From Gemmatimonadota bacterium (GTDB lineage Bacteria > Gemmatimonadota > Gemmatimonadetes > Gemmatimonadales > Gemmatimonadaceae): 6,980 nucleotides of DNA. A program made the position numbers and the translations under genes. The stretch lies in the NCBI GenBank assembly GCA_003222065.1, contig QHUV01000259.1:1-6980 (forward strand), given 5' to 3'. Positions 1 through 5,978 of this stretch are shown piece by piece (position 1 is the first letter of the stretch; the number at the start of each line of letters is the position of its first letter). The notes below the pieces were generated by a model. That model saw only the letters and a list, made by a program, of their open reading frames with translations, made no database searches and was not told the DNA's origin.

Positions 1-68
1 TCGGACTCGAGGACCCGGAGGACCTGATCGCCGATCTGGCACAGGCCTTCGACCGCATGCGCACATGA
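1..68 (+). CDS. metC: C-terminal end of a MetC-like PLP-dependent cystathionine lyase (5' part outside window)
   Basis: Only the last 21 codons are visible, reading from base 3 and ending at TGA 66-68. They encode GLEDPEDLIADLAQAFDRMR plus a final Thr. The first part closely resembles the C-terminal signature of Cys/Met-metabolism PLP enzymes, especially cystathionine beta-lyase, where a GLED(V/P)(D/E)DLIADL stretch closes the small C-terminal domain. Full-length members are about 390-400 residues and cleave cystathionine to homocysteine, pyruvate and ammonia in the cytoplasm. The stop overlaps the next gene's start as ATGA, so the two are probably cotranscribed and translationally coupled. 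From memory, metC also lies directly upstream of aapJ in rhizobia, which supports the identification. Cystathionine gamma-synthase or methionine gamma-lyase share this C-terminus and cannot be excluded; the PLP lysine region is outside the window. Confidence 0.75.
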   Translation, partial: GLEDPEDLIADLAQAFDRMRT

Positions 69-1129
69 CTGCGCCTAACGCGTGGCTCGTTTACGCGCTC
101 GTGGCATTCGGCCTTGCGTCGTGCTCCGGCGGCGCGCCTAGCGGCAGCGCGGGGACGTCGACGGGCGCCCGCCGGGGTCAGGGTGCGACGCTGAGCGCCG
201 TCCGCGCGCGTGGAGCGGTGAAGTGCGGAATAACCCAAGGCGCCGGCTTTGCGACGCCCGATGATTCGGGCCGTTGGCGCGGCTTTGACGTCGACTTCTG
301 CCGCGCGTTGGCCGTCGCCCTCTTTAACGATTCCAACAAGGTGCAGCTGGTTCCCTACACGCAGCAGCAACGCTTCTCCGGCCTGCAATCAGGTGAGGTC
401 GATTTGCTCGTCAATGGATCGTCCATAACGAGCAGCAGGGCACTGGAGCGGAACTTTCATTTCGGCCCTGTCTATTTCTATGACGGCCAGGGCTTCTTGA
501 TGGGGAAAGCGTCGAAGGTGGCACGCGCGGCGCAACTCGACGGCGCCACAGTATGCGTTCAGCAAGGCACGACGACGGAGCTCAACCTCACCGACTTCGC
601 GCGTAAGAACGGCATCACGTTCAAGCCCGTCGTGATGGAGGATTTGCGCGCCGCAGTCGGCGCCCTTGCGGGTGGGCGCTGCGACGCGATCAGCCAGGAC
701 GGCGCCGGATTGGCCACGACGCGCACGATGCTGCGAAATCCTAACGATTACGTCATTCTCCCGGACCGCATCTCGAAGGAGCCGATCGCGCCCGTGATGC
801 GCTTCGGCGATGACCAGTGGCTCGAGATCGTCAACTGGGTGTTCCGTGCCCCGATCGAAGCGGAAGAATTCGGTATCGGCAAGGCGAACGTGGCGACCGC
901 CGTCGAGTCGACGGATCCATCGCTACGACGCTTCCTCGGGCTCGAGCCGGGAATCACGGACGGCTTCGGCTTGAATCCCAAGTGGACGTACAACGTCATC
1001 GCCACCGTCGGTAACTACGGCGACATCTTCGAGCGCAACCTCGGCCCAAAGACACCGCTCGGCATGGACCGCGGGTTGAACAAGCTTTGGACGGAAGGGG
1101 GGCTCATGTACTCACCGCCATTTCGATAG
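65..1129 (+). CDS. aapJ: AapJ/BztA-like amino-acid ABC transporter substrate-binding lipoprotein
   Basis: This 354-residue protein should bind polar or general L-amino acids outside the inner membrane and deliver them to the permease pair encoded next. Residues 8-20 form a hydrophobic stretch ending in the lipobox L17-A18-S19-C20, so it is probably a lipoprotein; an S/G/A-rich linker follows to about residue 45. A family 3 solute-binding domain covers roughly residues 46-290. The hallmarks of the AapJ subfamily are present: VKCG (C54), DFCRAL (C79), Arg125 in the ligand region, YDGQGF (139-144), VCVQ (C164), GTTTELN (168-174), GRCDA (C206), ISKEP (236-240) and NAEEFG-like EAEEFG (265-270). 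The four cysteines may form two disulphides. Length is near the usual ~340. ATG 65 is chosen because it gives the signal peptide and the ATGA overlap with the gene before; no Shine-Dalgarno sequence is visible. Oddities: the n-region before the hydrophobic core has no Lys or Arg, and classical AapJ has an ordinary cleavable signal rather than a lipobox. Confidence 0.93.
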   Translation: MTAPNAWLVYALVAFGLASCSGGAPSGSAGTSTGARRGQGATLSAVRARGAVKCGITQGAGFATPDDSGRWRGFDVDFCRALAVALFNDSNKVQLVPYTQQQRFSGLQSGEVDLLVNGSSITSSRALERNFHFGPVYFYDGQGFLMGKASKVARAAQLDGATVCVQQGTTTELNLTDFARKNGITFKPVVMEDLRAAVGALAGGRCDAISQDGAGLATTRTMLRNPNDYVILPDRISKEPIAPVMRFGDDQWLEIVNWVFRAPIEAEEFGIGKANVATAVESTDPSLRRFLGLEPGITDGFGLNPKWTYNVIATVGNYGDIFERNLGPKTPLGMDRGLNKLWTEGGLMYSPPFR

Positions 1130-2073
1130 TGTCCGTCCGCTGGAACGCGCGAGCTCTTGGTCAGGCGCTGACGTTCGCCGTGATCGCCGCAATCATGTGG
1201 TGGCTCGCGCGGAACACGCAACTGAATCTGGAACAGCGCGGATTGTCGCTCGGCTTCGAGTTCCTTCGCCACCCGGCGAACTTCGAGATTGGCGACACGT
1301 CTGGCCTCCAGTTCAGTCCCGAGCACAGCTTCGGCCGCGCGATTCTCATCGGTCTCGTAAACACCGCGCGCGTCGCCGTCGTCGGTTGCGCGCTGTCGAT
1401 CGTGCTTGGCTTCGTGCTCGGCGTTTTGCGGCTGTCGGATAATGCCGCGTTGCGCGGCGTCGTGCGCGCGGCCGTCGAGTTGATGCGCAATACGCCGATA
1501 TTGCTCCTTCTGCTCTTCCTTGCGGCGACGCTTCACAGCATGCCGTCACCGAAGAACGCGTTCCAACCGCTCCCCGGTGTGTTCCTTTCCGACCGCGGCC
1601 TCGTGCTGCCGTTCTTCGATCGGCCGCGTCTCGTCGGATTCAACTTTGTCGGGGGCGTCGCGCTGTCGCCGGAGTTCGCGGCGTTACTGGGCGCCCTCGT
1701 GATGCATCATGCCGCGCATGTCTCGGAGATTGTCCGCGGGGCGATTCTTGGCGTAGCGCGGGCGCAGACTGACGCCGCGTTAGCACTCGGACTGTCACGA
1801 GGGCAAGCGCTGCGCTTCGTCGTCATCCCGCAAGCCCTGCGCGCGATGACGCCCCTTCTGGCGACGACCTGCGTGAGCCTAACGAAAAACTCCAGCCTCG
1901 CGGTGGCAATCGGCTTTCCGGACGTCGTGAGTATTCTCAACACGACGGCGAATCAGACGGGCCATAGCATCGAGACCATGCTCATCATGATCGCGGTCTA
2001 TCTCTCGTTGAGCCTCCTCGTTGCCGCCACGATGAATCGCTATAACGCGCGTCTCTTGCGCGTTGGCGGCTGA
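1129..2073 (+). CDS. aapQ: AapQ/BztB-like amino-acid ABC transporter permease
   Basis: This inner-membrane permease should form half of the amino-acid channel together with the AapM-like protein. From the GTG at 1129 it is 314 residues. One membrane segment lies at about residues 12-27 (ending MWWLA), followed by the periplasmic segment NLEQRGLSLGFEFL, which is typical of AapQ. The MetI-type permease domain begins near residue 67 (FGRAILIGLVNT). The ATPase-docking EAA loop lies near residues 212-237 (TDAALALGLSRGQALRFVVI then PQALR). The GTG overlaps the upstream TAG by one base and gives an N-terminus that lines up with the family. An in-frame TTG at 1087 would add 14 residues unlike the family (MDGRGAHVLTAISI). 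Neither start has a good ribosome-binding site, so coupling to aapJ translation is likely. At 314 residues it is well short of rhizobial AapQ (about 400); the shortfall lies in the middle, between the ELMRNTP segment and the EAA loop. Confidence 0.9.
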   Translation: MSVRWNARALGQALTFAVIAAIMWWLARNTQLNLEQRGLSLGFEFLRHPANFEIGDTSGLQFSPEHSFGRAILIGLVNTARVAVVGCALSIVLGFVLGVLRLSDNAALRGVVRAAVELMRNTPILLLLLFLAATLHSMPSPKNAFQPLPGVFLSDRGLVLPFFDRPRLVGFNFVGGVALSPEFAALLGALVMHHAAHVSEIVRGAILGVARAQTDAALALGLSRGQALRFVVIPQALRAMTPLLATTCVSLTKNSSLAVAIGFPDVVSILNTTANQTGHSIETMLIMIAVYLSLSLLVAATMNRYNARLLRVGG

Positions 2074-2075
2074 CC

Positions 2076-3149
2076 ATGTCCGCAACGGCGACGGCGATTC
2101 CGGCACGCGGTCCACGGCGCGTTCTCGGAGGCACGCTCGCGAATTTCCGGAGCGCGACGCTGACGGCCCTCGCCATCGTGATCGCCGCAAGCGTTCTCGT
2201 GCCCTTCGTCCGCTGGGCGCTCATCGACGCACGATGGAAGGGCACGGCGGCTGATTGCCGCACCGAAGGCGTGGGTGCGTGCTGGGCCTTCATCACCCAC
2301 AAGCTCCCATTCATCATGTTTGGGCTGTATCCCGCGGTCGAGCGGTGGCGCCCCGCGCTGGCGACGGTAGTGATGCTGTCGCTCGTCATCGCGACGATGC
2401 TGCCGATCTGCTGGCGCCGATGGCTCATCGGCGCGTGGATCGTTGGGCTCGCGATCGCGCTCTGGCTCATGGGTGGGGGACTGTCGTTGACGCGAGTGCC
2501 GACCCAGGAGTGGGGCGGTTTTCCGATCACCCTGATGCTCACGGTCATCGGACTGGGCGGCGGTCTCCCGCTTGGCATTTTGCTCGCGCTGGGCCGCCGT
2601 TCGCAGTTGCCACTCCCGCGTCTAACGGCGACGGCGGTCGTCGAAGTTGTTCGAGGCGTGCCACTCGTTGCCGTGCTGTACCTCGCCGTGCTCGTCGTGC
2701 CGCTCGCACTCTCTACGGGCGTAGAAGTGGACAAGCTGCTGCTCGCGCAAGCGGGCGTCACCGTTTTCGCCGGCGCCTATCTGGCCGAGGCGGTTCGTGG
2801 GGGATTGCAAATGGTTCCGGCGCGCCGCATGGACGCCGCGCGTGCGCTCGGGCTGACCTGGTGGCAATCGACGCGACTGGTCGTGCTCCCCGAGGCGCTG
2901 CGGATCGTGATCCCCGCATTCATCTCGATTGCCGTTGGTTTCTTTCAGGATACGAGCCTGATCGTGATCATCGGGCTTTTCGATTTGCTCAATACGGCAC
3001 GCCTCGCGGCGCAGGACCCGGCATGGCTCGGTTTCCACACGGAGGCCTACGTGTTCGTCGGCCTCGTGTACTTCGCCGGAAGCGCGCTCGTATCGCGATA
3101 CGGGTTGTGGTTGGAGCGGCGTATGGCCGTGTCAACGCGTCGTGCGTGA
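2076..3149 (+). CDS. aapM: AapM/BztC-like amino-acid ABC transporter permease
   Basis: This is the second permease subunit, 357 residues, expected to pair with the AapQ-like protein in the inner membrane. A membrane segment lies near residues 30-49. It is followed by the segment that marks AapM/BztC proteins: WKGT (54-57), C61, GACWAFI (67-73), FGLYPAVERWR (82-92). More membrane segments follow near 95-110 and 116-133, and the transport domain starts near 148 (GGFPITLMLTVIGLGGGLPLG). The motif AYLAEAVRGGLQMVP (234-248) leads into the EAA loop MDAARALGLTWWQSTRLVVL (252-271) then PEALR. FQDTSL (290-295) matches the conserved F(K/Q)DTSL. ATG 2076 sits 2 nt after the aapQ stop, with a weak GGCGG at 2065-2069 as the only candidate ribosome-binding site. 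The family is usually about 380 residues, so this one is nearly full length. The 3' end overlaps the convergent propeller gene by 18 bp, and no ATPase gene follows. Confidence 0.92.
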   Translation: MSATATAIPARGPRRVLGGTLANFRSATLTALAIVIAASVLVPFVRWALIDARWKGTAADCRTEGVGACWAFITHKLPFIMFGLYPAVERWRPALATVVMLSLVIATMLPICWRRWLIGAWIVGLAIALWLMGGGLSLTRVPTQEWGGFPITLMLTVIGLGGGLPLGILLALGRRSQLPLPRLTATAVVEVVRGVPLVAVLYLAVLVVPLALSTGVEVDKLLLAQAGVTVFAGAYLAEAVRGGLQMVPARRMDAARALGLTWWQSTRLVVLPEALRIVIPAFISIAVGFFQDTSLIVIIGLFDLLNTARLAAQDPAWLGFHTEAYVFVGLVYFAGSALVSRYGLWLERRMAVSTRRA

Positions 3150-3150
3150 C
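3131..3150. other. Imperfect hairpin spanning both convergent stop codons
   Basis: GTCA (3131-3134), a bulged A (3135) and CGC (3136-3138) can pair with GCG (3144-3146) and TGAC (3147-3150) around a five-base loop. The left arm contains the stop of the - strand gene (TCA, 3132-3134) and the right arm the stop of the + strand gene (TGA, 3147-3149). The fold is possible in both transcripts. There is no T-run on either side, so it is not a standard intrinsic terminator; any role in ending transcription is inference. Confidence 0.3.
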
Positions 3151-5978
3151 CGCACCAGCTCGCGCAGCCTGGGCATCTGTGTAGCGATGAGTGCCTGTAA
3201 CTTGGCGTAGGCGTCATTCAGGTCGGCCTTCACGACGTCGAGGGTGCGTTGCTCCGCTTCGGTGGGTGCCGCTGACGACGACTCGAGACCGCCGAGCAAA
3301 TCGAACGCCTGACCGATCGGCGTCGGATAACTCTGACCGAACCGCGCGCGCAACGTCGTTAGGGTAGCGCCGATGGAGCTCACGAGACTGTCCGCGGGTA
3401 GTTTGGCACCGAGAGCGGCAACGAGACGCGTGTATTCGCTATCGATCGCGACAAAGGTTCTCCTCTGGTCGGCGAAATACCGGCTTGTCGAGTCGATCTG
3501 CGTCATCATGTTCCAGCGCGCCCGAAGTGCTTCAGGTGTCGTGTTCACCCGCGGATCCGCGCGCACGTGCATGGTGCGCTTGAGAGTCGTGCCGCGAGCG
3601 ACCAGCTCGATCGTGTAATCGCCCGGCGGCACGAAGGGCGACCGCGGCGGTCCGTAGTAGCCCGAGTCTTCGGGCGGCGGGACGAACGCGAATTGTGTAC
3701 GCAAATCCCACTCGACGCGATGCATGCCGCGCGTCGACGGCCCCGCCATCTCACGCACGACCTTATTGTCAGCGCCGAGCACACGTATCCGGACCGCTGC
3801 CGAGCCATCCGTGTCCTTGGCGAGATAGTAAGTGATCAATGCGCCTAACGGCTTGTTGGGCGTCATGAACGTCCGTGCCCCGGGCAGGGGCAGGTCGCGC
3901 CACTGATAAACTTCCATCGCGTCGCGGACTGGAAAGAGCTGGACCTCCGCGGCGCTGGAGGACGCGTCCCATGTTTCCAGTGGCGCGATGTCGTCGAGAA
4001 TGATGACACCGCGTCCATGCGTCCCCAACACGAGATCGCCGTTGATAACGGCCCGATCGACCATTACATGCGGCAGCCCGCCGGCAGGGAATGTCCAATG
4101 GCGGCCGCCGTCGACGCTCCAGAACAGACCGAATTCCGTGCCGACAAACAGCAGTCGCGGATTCCGCGGATCTTCCGTCAGCGTCTTCACTGAACCGCCG
4201 GCGGGTAGATCGCTCGCGATCGAGGTCCATGTCACGCCGCCATCGGTCGTCTTGAACAGATAGGGCTTCGGATCATCGTCGGTGTGGCCGTCGAAGGCGA
4301 CATACGCCACGTGCGCGTCGAAACGCGATGTGAGCACGCTGCTCACCATGTGGGGCGTCGTTAGGCCGAAGCGCGCCGTGAGGTTCGTCCAATGCGCGCC
4401 ACCGTCCGTCGTGAGCTGGACGTTCCCGTCGTCGGTGCCGACGTAGATCGTGCCCGCCGCCTTCGGCGATTCGCTGATCGTCGTGATGTTCCCGTACTCG
4501 CTCGTGCCGTCGTCTCGGGAGAGCGTCGTGCGATCGCGCGCCGGGATGCCGGCACCCAGAGGGAGCTTGCGCCAATCCTGCCCGCGCGTGAGATCGGGGC
4601 TCATCACCTGCCACGTCGTGCCGTAATCGATCGTGCGCAGGAGCCTGTTGGCGCCATAGTAGTAAACGTGCGGGTCGTTAGGCGAGACGAGGATGGCCGT
4701 GTTCCAGTTGAACCGATAGCGCTCGGCGCGGTCGGCGGCGACGGGTGTGATCCGGCGTTCCTCGCGAGTGACGAGATCGAACACATAACCGCGGCCGTTT
4801 TGCGAGTTCGTATATACGAAGCGCGAATTCGCTGGATCGGTGGCGACCTGGAATCCGTCGCCATAGCCGATGTGCATCACCTGATCGTCGGTAAGCGGGC
4901 CGCGCGAGTACGTGCCACTCGGGAACGCATAGGTCCCGTTGTCTTGGGTGCCTCCGTAGATCCAATACGGCTCGCGCGCGTCGACGGCGACATCGTAGAA
5001 CTGACCGATGGGAAGGTTGGCGACATAATCCCATTGTCGGCCGCCGTCGTACGTGAAATACACCCCACCGTCGTTGCCGAGCATGACGTGGCGCGGATCG
5101 CTCGGATCGATCCACATCGCGTGGTGGTCAGGATGAACGCGCACGGCGACCGAATCGCTGGTGAAGATGAGCGCGTAGACGATGTTCGGATCGCTCTTGG
5201 CGATATCGATGCCAATGCGTCCCACGTCCTCGTCAGGAAGGCCACTCGTTATGTGTTGCCAGCTATCACCGCCGTCGAGCGAGCGCCACAGACCGCTCGT
5301 CGCGCCGCCCCCGACGAACCCCCAGGCACGCCGGCGCCGCAAATACGTGGCCGCGAAGAGCGTCCGGCCATCAGCGGCCATCGCGACATCCGTGACACCA
5401 GTATTGGTGTCGACGCCCAGCACTTTCTCCCAGCTCTTACCGCCGTTGCGCGTCCGGTAGAGACCGCGCTGCTCGTTAGGCCCGAACAGATGGCCGACCG
5501 CGGCAACGAAGACCGTGTTCGCATCGCGCGGATCGATGACGATGCGGCCGATGCTCTGCGTCTCGCGAAGCCCCATGTTCTGCCAGGTCGTCCCGCCGTC
5601 GAGCGACCGATACACACCGTCGCCCCACGTGGAGCTCTGACGATTGTTCGCTTCGCCAGTACCGACCCATATGACGTTGCGGTCGCTCGGCGCAATCGCG
5701 ATGTCGCCGATGCTGAGCGCCGGCTGTGCGTCGAAGACCGGTTGCCACGTCGTGCCATTGTTGAGAGTTCTGAACACGCCGCCGGACGCCGTGCCGACGA
5801 AGATGATGCGCGGATCACTCGGCACTGCCTCGATGTCGTCCACACGTCCACCAAACGACGCCGGGCCGATCGCCCGCCACGCCGAGTCAGGCCAATTGTT
5901 GTGCGCTTGCGCGAGAAGCGGGGCAGGGAAGGAGACGACAGCGCCAGCGACGAGGCAGTGCAAGGAGAAAGCGCGCAT
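3132..5978 (-). CDS. Secreted VPS10/sortilin-like beta-propeller protein with nine Asp-box (BNR) repeats
   Basis: From ATG 5978 the protein is 948 residues. Residues 1-25 are a signal peptide (MRAFSLHCLVAG... ending LLAQA), with cleavage likely after A25 (AQA), so it is exported. The mature part begins WPDSAWRAIGPASFGGRV, the usual opening of large bacterial propeller proteins labelled 'glycosyl hydrolase', 'BNR repeat' or 'VPS10 domain'. Nine Asp-boxes are visible at about residues 70-78, 124-132, 175-183, 232-240, 308-316, 448-456, 522-530, 576-584 and 620-628. GTHGRG (652-657) closes the propeller. A beta-sandwich-like segment (about 710-800) and a helical C-terminal region (about 815-946) follow. 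No sortase or type IX tail is seen. Glycosidase activity is not shown by the sequence; binding or processing of extracellular proteins is equally possible. ATG 5978 is chosen for the signal peptide, with ATG 6035 (19 extra residues) as the alternative; neither has a ribosome-binding site. A propeller segment appears to be missing near residue 271. Confidence 0.9.
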   Translation of the reverse strand: MRAFSLHCLVAGAVVSFPAPLLAQAHNNWPDSAWRAIGPASFGGRVDDIEAVPSDPRIIFVGTASGGVFRTLNNGTTWQPVFDAQPALSIGDIAIAPSDRNVIWVGTGEANNRQSSTWGDGVYRSLDGGTTWQNMGLRETQSIGRIVIDPRDANTVFVAAVGHLFGPNEQRGLYRTRNGGKSWEKVLGVDTNTGVTDVAMAADGRTLFAATYLRRRRAWGFVGGGATSGLWRSLDGGDSWQHITSGLPDEDVGRIGIDIAKSDPNIVYALIFTSDSVAVRVHPDHHAMWIDPSDPRHVMLGNDGGVYFTYDGGRQWDYVANLPIGQFYDVAVDAREPYWIYGGTQDNGTYAFPSGTYSRGPLTDDQVMHIGYGDGFQVATDPANSRFVYTNSQNGRGYVFDLVTREERRITPVAADRAERYRFNWNTAILVSPNDPHVYYYGANRLLRTIDYGTTWQVMSPDLTRGQDWRKLPLGAGIPARDRTTLSRDDGTSEYGNITTISESPKAAGTIYVGTDDGNVQLTTDGGAHWTNLTARFGLTTPHMVSSVLTSRFDAHVAYVAFDGHTDDDPKPYLFKTTDGGVTWTSIASDLPAGGSVKTLTEDPRNPRLLFVGTEFGLFWSVDGGRHWTFPAGGLPHVMVDRAVINGDLVLGTHGRGVIILDDIAPLETWDASSSAAEVQLFPVRDAMEVYQWRDLPLPGARTFMTPNKPLGALITYYLAKDTDGSAAVRIRVLGADNKVVREMAGPSTRGMHRVEWDLRTQFAFVPPPEDSGYYGPPRSPFVPPGDYTIELVARGTTLKRTMHVRADPRVNTTPEALRARWNMMTQIDSTSRYFADQRRTFVAIDSEYTRLVAALGAKLPADSLVSSIGATLTTLRARFGQSYPTPIGQAFDLLGGLESSSAAPTEAEQRTLDVVKADLNDAYAKLQALIATQMPRLRELVRSRTTR
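4095..5771 (-). repeat. Nine degenerate Asp-box (BNR) coding repeats
   Basis: This span of the propeller gene encodes nine copies of the pattern (R/K/L/F/W)-(S/T)-x-(D/N)-x-G-x-x-W. In order they are RTLNNGTTW, RSLDGGTTW, RTRNGGKSW, RSLDGGDSW, FTYDGGRQW, RTIDYGTTW, LTTDGGAHW, KTTDGGVTW and WSVDGGRHW. Several are preceded by a VGT-x-x-G strand. Asp-boxes are known to form the hairpin turn at the edge of propeller blades. Spacing is about 48-57 residues for the first four, then irregular (76 and 140 residues between boxes 4-5 and 5-6), which suggests divergent or missing boxes in between. The repeats are conserved as protein and are not near-identical in DNA. Confidence 0.88.

Noticed and set aside
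1985..2761. A 0.8-kb - strand frame opposite the permease genes
   Set aside because: It is a Ser/Thr/Arg-rich translation with no family features, lying antisense to two well-supported permeases.
2255..3184. A 0.9-kb + strand frame overlapping the AapM-like gene
   Set aside because: The translation is Arg/Ala-rich without membrane segments or motifs, while the overlapping frame gives a textbook ABC permease.
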